Positions 5,691-10,748 of a stretch of DNA of 10,748 nt are shown here, piece after piece. Below the pieces are notes generated by a model, which saw only the letters and a program-made list of their open reading frames with translations, had not been told where the DNA came from and did no database searches. The stretch is from Verrucomicrobiota bacterium (GTDB lineage Bacteria; Verrucomicrobiota; Verrucomicrobiia; Opitutales; Intestinicryptomonadaceae). A program made the translations under genes and the position numbers. Location: contig QALA01000015.1 in NCBI GenBank assembly GCA_003343565.1, positions 1 through 10,748 on the forward strand. The letters are read 5' to 3'. Position 1 is the first letter of the stretch; each line of letters opens with the position of its first letter.

Positions 5691-6373
5691 GTCTCGACAA
5701 TGCAAAAAACTTGAATTTGGACGGTTCGCAGTGCGCGTTTGCGGTGGTGGCGTCGCGCTACAACGGGGAACTTGTGGACGCCATGCTGGCCGACGTTCTG
5801 GATACGTTTTCGAAGTGCGGAGTTTCGGAGGATTCGGTGAGGGTCGTCCGCGTTCCCGGCGCGAGCGAGATTCCAGTCGTTGCCTCCGTGCTCGCCTCCG
5901 CCCGAAATTACGACGCCGTGGTGGCGCTCGGCGTTGTCATTGCCGGCGACACTCCGCACCACGACATCATAGGCCGCAGCACAGCCGACGCCCTCCAGAG
6001 GATTGCGGTGGACACGGGCATTCCCGTCGTAAACGGAATAATAGTGGCCAACACCCGCGAACAGGCCGAGGCCCGCACAACGGGCTCCATTCGCCGCGGG
6101 AGAGAGTTTGCCGAGTGCGCCGTCGATATGGCCGGAGTCTGTTTCGACGTGCTGGAGGAATACGCTCTTTCCATGGCGTCCGACGGCGATGACGAAATGG
6201 AAATCGACGACGGTTTCGAAGTATTGGACTCCGGTTTCGAAGGCGGATTGCCGGACGAATTTGACGATATCGAAAGCGGGGGCGCGGTCGTCCTTCCGGA
6301 GGACGAAATTTACGACAAGTCCGCGCAGAAAAAGCGCGCCGTCAAGCGCAGCAGGAAACCCAGAAAGGGCTGA
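5687..6373 (+). CDS. ribH: 6,7-dimethyl-8-ribityllumazine synthase with a long charged C-terminal tail
   Basis: RibH condenses dihydroxybutanone phosphate (the RibB product) with 5-amino-6-ribitylaminouracil to make lumazine, the precursor of riboflavin. Residues 1 to about 160 form the complete enzyme: ASRYNGELV (22-30, with Y25 in the place of the usual substrate-stacking aromatic), VPGASEIP (56-63), ALGVVIAGDTPHHDII (80-95, with H91 as the expected catalytic His), and NGIIVANTREQAEAR (116-130). Known RibH proteins are about 150-160 residues, and this one is 228. The extra part is strongly acidic (about 165-210, dense in D and E) and then ends in a basic tail (KSAQKKRAVKRSRKPRKG, 211-228). 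The tail has the codon style of its neighbours and stays open to the stop, so it is not an obvious frameshift artefact. Its role is unknown; charge-based interaction on the surface of the RibH shell is an inference. nusB starts 8 bp after the stop. Confidence 0.95.
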   Translation: MSLDNAKNLNLDGSQCAFAVVASRYNGELVDAMLADVLDTFSKCGVSEDSVRVVRVPGASEIPVVASVLASARNYDAVVALGVVIAGDTPHHDIIGRSTADALQRIAVDTGIPVVNGIIVANTREQAEARTTGSIRRGREFAECAVDMAGVCFDVLEEYALSMASDGDDEMEIDDGFEVLDSGFEGGLPDEFDDIESGGAVVLPEDEIYDKSAQKKRAVKRSRKPRKG

Positions 6374-6381
6374 TTTTTCAA

Positions 6382-6843
6382 ATGGAAGAAAGCCAAAAGA
6401 CGAAGTTTGCCGGACGCCGCGAAAACCGCGCGGCCGCCGTGCAGATACTGTACATGTTGGAAGCCAATCCGACCGACGACGTCGCGTCGGCGTTGTCCGC
6501 GTTTTTTGCCGAGCGCGAGCGTCCGCGCGAATACTACGCGTTTGCGGAGGAGCTGGTCGCGGGCGCGCTCGCGCACAAGGACGAAATAGACGCGGCAATA
6601 TCCGGCAGCGCAAAAAATTGGACTATGGACAGAATCGCGCGCGTCGATTTGGCGATACTGCGCCTTGCGGTGTTCGAGCTTCTCTTTCGCGGCGACATAC
6701 CGCCGGTCGTGTCGATAAACGAGGCAATCGACCTCTCCAAAATCTTTGCGGGAACGGACTCGCGCAGGTTCGTCAACGGGGTTTTGGACAACATAAAGGG
6801 CACTCTGAACAGGCCGTTGCGCTCGGCGGATAAGCGCGACTGA
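6382..6843 (+). CDS. nusB: Transcription antitermination factor NusB
   Basis: NusB pairs with NusE (ribosomal protein S10) at boxA sites to form the antitermination complex on rRNA operons. The 153-residue product has the family's usual length and all-helical pattern: GRRENRAAAVQILYMLEAN near the N-terminus (about 11-29), NWTMDRIARVDLAILRLAVFEL in the middle, and VSINEAIDLSK followed by FVNGVLDNIK near the C-terminus. The arginine-rich start is the boxA RNA-binding face in known NusB proteins. The position right after ribH is a conserved bacterial arrangement and supports the call. There is no strong Shine-Dalgarno in the 8-bp gap after ribH, so translation may depend on ribosomes finishing ribH. 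ftsY begins 13 bp downstream. Confidence 0.95.
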   Translation: MEESQKTKFAGRRENRAAAVQILYMLEANPTDDVASALSAFFAERERPREYYAFAEELVAGALAHKDEIDAAISGSAKNWTMDRIARVDLAILRLAVFELLFRGDIPPVVSINEAIDLSKIFAGTDSRRFVNGVLDNIKGTLNRPLRSADKRD

Positions 6844-6856
6844 ACCTCTGCCGGAT

Positions 6857-7777
6857 ATGTTTTCCGTTTTCAAAAAGTTCAGGGAGGGCCTGCGCAAGAC
6901 GGCGTCGGCGGCGCTTGGTGGGCTTGCGTCGGCGTTTGGCAGGAAAATCGACGAGGGCGACATCGAGCGCATAGAGGAGACTCTCGTCGGCGCGGACTTC
7001 GGCCTTGAGACGGCTTTGGAAATTGCGGACGCCGTCCGTCGCGAGTATCGCAGGAACAGGGAGCTCAGGGGCAAGGAGGCGGCCGAGATAGGCGCGAGCG
7101 TTCTCAAGAAAATTCTGGCCGGCAGCGACGGTTCGTTCGTGCGCGCTCCGGAGGGGTTTCCCACTGTGGTGTGCCTCGTGGGGGTAAACGGCGCGGGAAA
7201 GACGACGACCGCCGCAAAGCTTGCGCGCCTCTTTGCGGAAGGCGGGGAAAAGGTTCTGCTGGGCGCGTGCGACACTTTTCGGGCGGCCGCCAACGAGCAG
7301 ATTGGCGAATGGGCCGAGAGGCTCGGAATCGACATCGTTGAGAGCCGCATGGGAGCCGACAGCGCGGCGGCGGCCTTCGACGCGTGGCAGGCCGCCAAGG
7401 CGCGCGGGGCCAAATGGTTGATAATAGACACGGCCGGCCGCCTTCACACGAAGGAAAATCTCATGGGCGAGCTTGCCAAAATCCGCCGCGTGCTCGCAAA
7501 GAACGATCCGAGCGCGCCGCATAATTGCGCCATAGTTTTGGACGCAAGCCACGGGTCCAACGCCATAGAGCAGGCCAAGGCGTTCCACGGAAGTTTCGCG
7601 CTCACTTGCGCGATAGTGACAAAACTCGACGGCACCGGCAAGGGAGGCGCGCTGGTGGGCGTATACAGGTCGCTCAACATTCCCATAGCCTACGTGGGCT
7701 TCGGGGAGCGGGCGGAGGACCTTCAGAAGTTCGACAGCGCCGCATATGCCGACGGCGTGTTCGGGCTTGATTCGTAA
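6857..7777 (+). CDS. ftsY: Signal recognition particle receptor FtsY
   Basis: FtsY is the membrane-associated GTPase that docks SRP-bound ribosomes at the Sec translocon. The 306-residue product has the N domain (about 1-95, helical) and the G domain: GVNGAGKTTT (109-118, P-loop), DTFRAAANEQ (139-148), DTAGR (191-195), TKLD (255-258) and GFGERAEDLQ (281-290). It lacks the long acidic A domain of E. coli FtsY, as in many other bacteria, and starts with a short amphipathic basic segment (MFSVFKKFREGLRK) likely to contact lipid. Two signature segments deviate from the common form: LDASHGSNA (228-236) instead of the usual DA-T-TGQNA type, and DGTGKGG (258-264) instead of DGTAKGG. These may be lineage-specific. 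It lies 13 bp after nusB and 43 bp before aroB. Confidence 0.95.
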   Translation: MFSVFKKFREGLRKTASAALGGLASAFGRKIDEGDIERIEETLVGADFGLETALEIADAVRREYRRNRELRGKEAAEIGASVLKKILAGSDGSFVRAPEGFPTVVCLVGVNGAGKTTTAAKLARLFAEGGEKVLLGACDTFRAAANEQIGEWAERLGIDIVESRMGADSAAAAFDAWQAAKARGAKWLIIDTAGRLHTKENLMGELAKIRRVLAKNDPSAPHNCAIVLDASHGSNAIEQAKAFHGSFALTCAIVTKLDGTGKGGALVGVYRSLNIPIAYVGFGERAEDLQKFDSAAYADGVFGLDS

Positions 7778-7810
7778 AAACCGGATTTTTAGAAACAGTC
7801 TTGCAAAAAT

Positions 7811-7815
7811 GGGAG
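7811..7815 (+). promoter_or_regulatory. Ribosome binding site deciding the aroB start
   Basis: GGGAG at 7811-7815 lies 5 nt before ATG 7821. The upstream in-frame ATGs (7746 inside ftsY, and 7809) have no such site, and the protein family begins close to the residues after 7821. Confidence 0.6.
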
Positions 7816-7820
7816 CCGGA

Positions 7821-8897
7821 ATGATTGAGGAGAAAGTTTTTCTTGGCGAGCGTTCGTATCCGATATACATAGGCGGCGGCGCGATAAATTTGGCGCGCGA
7901 GCATTTTGCCGGGCTTGCGTCGTCGGGGCGAAGGTGCGCCGCGGTTGCGGATTCGCGCGTGGCGGGGCTTTATCCGGAGGCCGTTTCGTCGCTTGCCGAA
8001 ATTGCGGACGTGTTTGAAAAGGACGGGACGGAGGCCACCAAGACCTTCGCTCATCTGGAGGATTTGTGCTCTTTGTTCGCGCGCGCCGGGCTCGACAGAA
8101 AGAGCGCGGTGCTAGCGCTGGGCGGGGGCGTCGTGGGCGATTTGGCGGGATTTGCGGCCGCGGTTTACATGCGCGGCATAGACTTTTGCCAGGCTCCGAC
8201 CACGCTGCTTGCCATGGTGGACAGCTCGGTCGGCGGCAAGACCGGGATAAACATTGCGGAGGGCAAGAATCTCGTCGGGGCCTTCCATCAGCCGCGCGCG
8301 GTTTTTGCGGACACGGATTTTCTCAAAACCCTGCCGGCGCGCGAGTTTGCGGCGGGCATGGCGGAGGTGATAAAGTGCGGGCTTCTCGGCGACGCGGATT
8401 TCTTCCGGAGCCTTGAGAGCCTGTCCGAGCCGCTTTCGCCCTCGCATCCGCATATGGCCGAGGCGATACGCCGCAGTTGCGCGCTGAAGGCGGCGGTCGT
8501 GTCGGGCGACGAGTGCGAGACGTCGCCGAACGGCGGCAGGGCGCTTCTGAATTTGGGGCATACCTTCGCCCACGCGATAGAGCGCGAGGCCGGGTACGGC
8601 ACGTATCTGCACGGCGAGGCGGTCGCCGTGGGGACGGTCATGGCGGCGGAGCTGTCCGCGCGTTTGGGAAATTTCGGCCGCGCCGACGTCGAGCGGATAA
8701 AGGCGCTGTTTGCGGCGTATTCGCTTCCGGTTGCGCTCCGCTCTCCAATTCCGGCGCAAAATCTGCTGTCGGCCATGCGTTCCGACAAGAAGGCGGATTC
8801 GGGGCATCTGAGGTTTGTGGTTTTCGACGCAATCGGGTCGACCCGCGTGCAGGTTGTTTCCGAGTCGGAAGTTCTCGAAGTTTTGAGGCTCTTCTGA
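7821..8897 (+). CDS. aroB: 3-dehydroquinate synthase
   Basis: AroB converts DAHP to 3-dehydroquinate, the second step of the shikimate pathway to aromatic amino acids, using NAD and a divalent metal. The 358-residue product has the normal length. Motifs: LGGGVVGDLAGF (100-111, NAD-binding loop), APTTLLAMVDSSVGGKTGIN (125-144), AEVIKCGLL (181-189, E182 as metal ligand), LNLGHTFAHAIE (244-255, H247 in the metal site), HGEAVAVG (264-271, H264 as metal ligand) and DKK (322-324). All expected active-site residues are present, so it should be functional. An open frame extends back to 7746, but the GGGAG site, the overlap with ftsY and the family's N-terminus favour 7821. No terminator is evident in the 43-bp gap after ftsY. 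The TatD-family gene follows after 7 bp. Confidence 0.95.
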   Translation: MIEEKVFLGERSYPIYIGGGAINLAREHFAGLASSGRRCAAVADSRVAGLYPEAVSSLAEIADVFEKDGTEATKTFAHLEDLCSLFARAGLDRKSAVLALGGGVVGDLAGFAAAVYMRGIDFCQAPTTLLAMVDSSVGGKTGINIAEGKNLVGAFHQPRAVFADTDFLKTLPAREFAAGMAEVIKCGLLGDADFFRSLESLSEPLSPSHPHMAEAIRRSCALKAAVVSGDECETSPNGGRALLNLGHTFAHAIEREAGYGTYLHGEAVAVGTVMAAELSARLGNFGRADVERIKALFAAYSLPVALRSPIPAQNLLSAMRSDKKADSGHLRFVVFDAIGSTRVQVVSESEVLEVLRLF

Positions 8898-8904
8898 GAT
8901 TTAG

Positions 8905-9654
8905 ATGGCTCTGCGCTGTACGGATTCCCACTGCCATGCGGATTTCGCCGCCCTCGCGGCGCGGGCGCCGGAAATATCCGAGATGTCCGTGTGCGTCGAC
9001 GCGTGCTTTGAGCGCGAATGGGAGGGGCTTTCCAAATTCGACATGTATCCGGTGAAGAAGGCGTACGGGCTGCACCCTGATTTGCGCCTGCTAAACTCCG
9101 GGGACGGGGAGCTTGCGGAGGAGGAGTTGAAGTCGAAGCTCGCCGCGCTTGAGGCTTTTCTGCCGGGCGCGGACGCCGTGGGCGAGACGGGGCTCGACGC
9201 GGGCGTCGGGCGCCGCATTCCTATGCGGTTGCAGCGGATTGCGTTTTTGGCGCAGCTTGGGCTTGCGGACAAATACCGCCTTCCGGTCGTGGTGCATTGC
9301 GCGGGAGCCTGGGGGGAGGTTTTCGAGATTTTAAGCGAGTGGCGCGCGCTGTCCGCCGCGGGCGTCGGGAGCGGGAAATTCATGCTTCACGCGGCCTCCT
9401 GCTCGCCGGAAATGGCCGGCAGATTTTGCGGCCTGGGGGCGCGCTTTTCCTTCGGCGTGCGCGAGCTTCTTTCAAAGCGCGGCGCGCGCGCGGCCGCATT
9501 CGTCCCGCGGGAGGCAATACTTGTCGAAAGCGACGCCGTTCCGACCCGCGGCGAGATGGAGACGGCCTTCGAACTTCTGGCAAAAATACGCGGCGAAAGC
9601 GCGCGGGAGCTGTCGGAAGCGGCGTTTGAAAACTATTCGGAATTTTTCAGATGA
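8905..9654 (+). CDS. TatD-family metal-dependent hydrolase
   Basis: This 249-residue protein belongs to the TatD-type TIM-barrel hydrolases, whose studied members act as 3'-5' exonucleases or D-aminoacyl-tRNA/DNA-repair enzymes. The metal ligands are visible: DSHCHADF (7-14, H9 and H11), GETGLD (93-98, E94), VVVHCAGA (128-135, H131), MLHAASCS (160-167, H162) and the terminal acidic motif ESDAVPT (208-214, D210). The family usually has ETDaP there, so this is a diverged member, as are the GLHPDLR (56-62) and Q..AFLAQLGLA (110-121) segments. The substrate cannot be predicted. The gene begins 7 bp after aroB, and its stop overlaps the tcdA start (ATGA), suggesting coupled translation with the tRNA-modification gene. 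Confidence 0.85.
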   Translation: MALRCTDSHCHADFAALAARAPEISEMSVCVDACFEREWEGLSKFDMYPVKKAYGLHPDLRLLNSGDGELAEEELKSKLAALEAFLPGADAVGETGLDAGVGRRIPMRLQRIAFLAQLGLADKYRLPVVVHCAGAWGEVFEILSEWRALSAAGVGSGKFMLHAASCSPEMAGRFCGLGARFSFGVRELLSKRGARAAAFVPREAILVESDAVPTRGEMETAFELLAKIRGESARELSEAAFENYSEFFR

Positions 9655-10379
9655 ACGGCAGATTTTCGAGAAGCGCCATTCTTTACGGGGCGGATTCGTC
9701 CGAAGCGTTCGCCCGCGCGCGCGTTGCGGTGTGCGGGGTGGGGGCGGTCGGATCGTTCGCGCTTGAGGCGTTGGCGCGCGTCGGCGTCGGAAATTTTTTG
9801 CTGGCGGACTTCGACGCCGTGGAGGAATCCAACATCAACCGCCAACTGTGCGCGCTGTCGGGGACGCTGGGCGAAAAAAAGACGCGGGTCATGCGCGAGC
9901 GCGTCTTGGATATAAACCCTCAGGCGCGCGTGGATATTTTCGACGCATACATAGATTCCGGAAATGTCGGCGAAATTGTCGCGTGGAAGCCCGACGCAGT
10001 TGTGGACGCGATAGATTCGGTCGAATCAAAGTGCGCGCTGCTGATTGCGTGCGCGGATTCCGGAATCGCGGCGGTTTCCAGCATGGGGGCCGCGCGCAGA
10101 AAAAATCCGCTCGCGGTGAGGACGGGGGACATATTCGACACTTTCGGCTGCCCCCTCGCATCGCGCGTCAGGCGCGGTCTGCGGGCGGCGGGCGTGCCGC
10201 GCGGAGCCGTGACGTGCGCGTTTTCCGTGGAGATTCCCGCGGAGGGGTCGCATGTGTCTTGCGCCGGCGGCGGGAGAAAAAAGGTTGTCGGCAGCACTCC
10301 GGTCGTGACGGGAACGTTCGGACTTGTGCTGGCCGATTTGGCAATAAGCGCCATATTGGGAAAGCTCGCCGGGGGCTGA
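9651..10379 (+). CDS. tcdA: tRNA threonylcarbamoyladenosine dehydratase (E1-like ThiF/MoeB fold)
   Basis: TcdA (CsdL) uses ATP to cyclise t6A at position 37 of ANN-decoding tRNAs to ct6A. The 242-residue product shows the E1-like ATP-binding fold: YG near residue 12, GVGAVGSFALEALARVG (29-45), ADFDAVEESNINRQLCAL (52-69, with the D, N-x-N-R-Q adenylation motif), EKKTRVMRERVLDINP (75-90) and VVDAIDSVESK (117-127). The C-terminal part (VTCAFSVE at 187-194, SCAGGGRKKVVGSTPVVTGTFGLVLADL at about 203-230) matches the TcdA arrangement rather than ThiF or MoeB; it lacks the CxxC zinc pairs of MoeB. It is slightly shorter than E. coli TcdA (about 268). The ATG overlaps the tatD stop. The last 38 codons and stop are duplicated 348 bp downstream. 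Confidence 0.9.
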   Translation: MNGRFSRSAILYGADSSEAFARARVAVCGVGAVGSFALEALARVGVGNFLLADFDAVEESNINRQLCALSGTLGEKKTRVMRERVLDINPQARVDIFDAYIDSGNVGEIVAWKPDAVVDAIDSVESKCALLIACADSGIAAVSSMGAARRKNPLAVRTGDIFDTFGCPLASRVRRGLRAAGVPRGAVTCAFSVEIPAEGSHVSCAGGGRKKVVGSTPVVTGTFGLVLADLAISAILGKLAGG

Positions 10380-10400
10380 AGGCGCGCGCCGTTTTGCGCC
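10265..10400 (+). repeat. Direct repeat, copy 1: 3' end of tcdA plus 21 bp downstream
   Basis: This 136-bp stretch recurs at 10613-10748 with 5 mismatches by eye (131/136 identical) and no gaps. It covers codons 205-242 of tcdA, the stop and 21 bp after it. The repeat period is 348 bp. The second copy reaches the window edge, so the true repeat is probably longer. Confidence 0.95.
10381..10400 (+). terminator. Possible terminator-like GC palindrome after tcdA
   Basis: Immediately after the stop is GGCGCGCGCC, a perfect 10-bp palindrome, followed by GTTTT. GGCGC and the GCGCC at 10396-10400 can also pair across a 10-nt loop. The T stretch is only four bases long. The motif GCGCCGTTTTGCG recurs at 10439-10451 and, in the second copy, at 10734-10746. 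Confidence 0.25.
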
Positions 10401-10612
10401 CCGTTGCGGGTCGGGGGAAATTTCGCTTCGAGTTTTCGGCGCCGTTTTGCGTTCGGAGCATCGTCGGCATGGCGGGTTTATAAGCGGCGCGCTTTCTTGC
10501 GGATTCGGCGTGCGCGTCCATGTTTGCCGTTGCGCCGGATTGGAAAGGTAGGCGTTTGAGGAAAGGCGGCAGACGGGAAAAGGCGCGTCCCCTTTGTCCC
10601 CGCGCATGGAAA
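10401..10612. other. Intergenic spacer between the two tcdA 3'-end copies
   Basis: These 212 bp contain no credible gene. The style (GCGC words alternating with T runs) resembles the 2836-3854 spacer. The only recognisable element is GCGCCGTTTTGCG at 10439-10451, which repeats the string found just after the tcdA stop. If the duplication is tandem, this spacer is the second part of the 348-bp unit. Confidence 0.5.
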
Positions 10613-10727
10613 CGGCGGCGGGAGAAAAAAGGTTGTCGGTAGCACTCCGGTCGTGACGGAAGCGTTCGGACTTGTGTTGGCCGATTTGACAATAAGCGCC
10701 ATATTGGGAAAGCTCGCCGGGGGCTGA
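10613..10727 (+). pseudogene. Duplicated C-terminal fragment of tcdA
   Basis: Read in the tcdA frame, this copy encodes the last 38 residues of TcdA (GGGRKKVVGST to KLAGG) and the same TGA (10725-10727). No ATG, GTG or TTG with a ribosome site precedes it in that frame nearby, and the preceding bases do not resemble the rest of tcdA. It is therefore a non-functional fragment created by duplication, or the trace of an older tcdA copy. Only three amino-acid changes have accumulated. Confidence 0.8.
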
Positions 10728-10748
10728 AGGCGCGCGCCGTTTTGCGCC
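10613..10748 (+). repeat. Direct repeat, copy 2 (runs to window edge)
   Basis: This is the second copy of the tcdA 3'-end repeat. The five differences from copy 1 are all transitions: two are silent in the tcdA frame, and three change residues (G-to-E, T-to-A and A-to-T). The region around the stop codon and the following 21 bp is identical. Confidence 0.95.

Noticed and set aside
4368..5705. 445-codon minus-strand open frame
   Set aside because: It lies opposite the end of the pseudouridine synthase gene and all of ribBA, whose family motifs are unambiguous; the antisense frame is open only because of GC-biased third positions.
7773..7794. Terminator between ftsY and aroB (A5...T5 flanking CCGGA)
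   Set aside because: The only pairing is five A-T pairs around a short loop with no GC stem; too weak for an intrinsic terminator.
7746..7820. N-terminal extension of AroB overlapping ftsY
   Set aside because: The extra 25 residues do not belong to the AroB family, and the ribosome binding site GGGAG points to the ATG at 7821.

Overview
The window looks like a chromosomal segment of a GC-rich Gram-negative bacterium, most likely of the Verrucomicrobiota (Opitutia-like). This is inferred from an exported protein with an autotransporter-type beta-strand repeat, a secreted beta-helix carbohydrate-active-type protein, a RibBA whose GTP cyclohydrolase half is degenerate, and heavy use of ATA (Ile) and AGG (Arg) codons in otherwise GC-rich genes. 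No 16S gene or other direct taxonomic marker is present, so the assignment is tentative.

Layout. (1) Positions 1-1144, minus strand: the N-terminal 381 codons of a large exported surface protein that runs off the left edge. (2) 1145-1401: AT-rich divergent intergenic region. (3) 1402-2835, plus strand: secreted right-handed beta-helix (pectate lyase/GH28-like) protein. (4) 2836-3854: about 1 kb with no convincing gene, holding a degenerate 15-bp tandem repeat, a 13-bp repeat and short palindromes. (5) 3855-10379: eight tightly packed plus-strand housekeeping genes: an RsuA/RluB-type pseudouridine synthase, ribBA, ribH, nusB, ftsY, aroB, a TatD-family hydrolase and tcdA. Gaps are from -4 to 43 bp, with ATGA stop/start overlaps at ribBA/ribH and tatD/tcdA, so this is probably one operon or a few overlapping transcripts. 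(6) 10380-10748: non-coding, then a second, about 96% identical copy of the last 136 bp around the tcdA stop codon, cut by the window edge. This suggests a 348-bp tandem duplication.

How the genes fit together. RibBA supplies dihydroxybutanone phosphate and RibH joins it to the pyrimidine intermediate, so both are late riboflavin-pathway enzymes; GTP cyclohydrolase II, RibD and riboflavin synthase are not in the window. NusB next to RibH is a widespread bacterial arrangement. FtsY (SRP receptor), AroB (shikimate pathway) and the two RNA-modification genes at the ends (pseudouridine synthase, tRNA ct6A dehydratase) are general housekeeping.

No novel defence or mobile system is evident. The points most worth a second look are the RibBA without zinc cysteines, the acidic-then-basic tail on RibH, the duplicated tcdA 3' end, the 15-bp minisatellite, and the duplicated start-codon segment of the surface protein.
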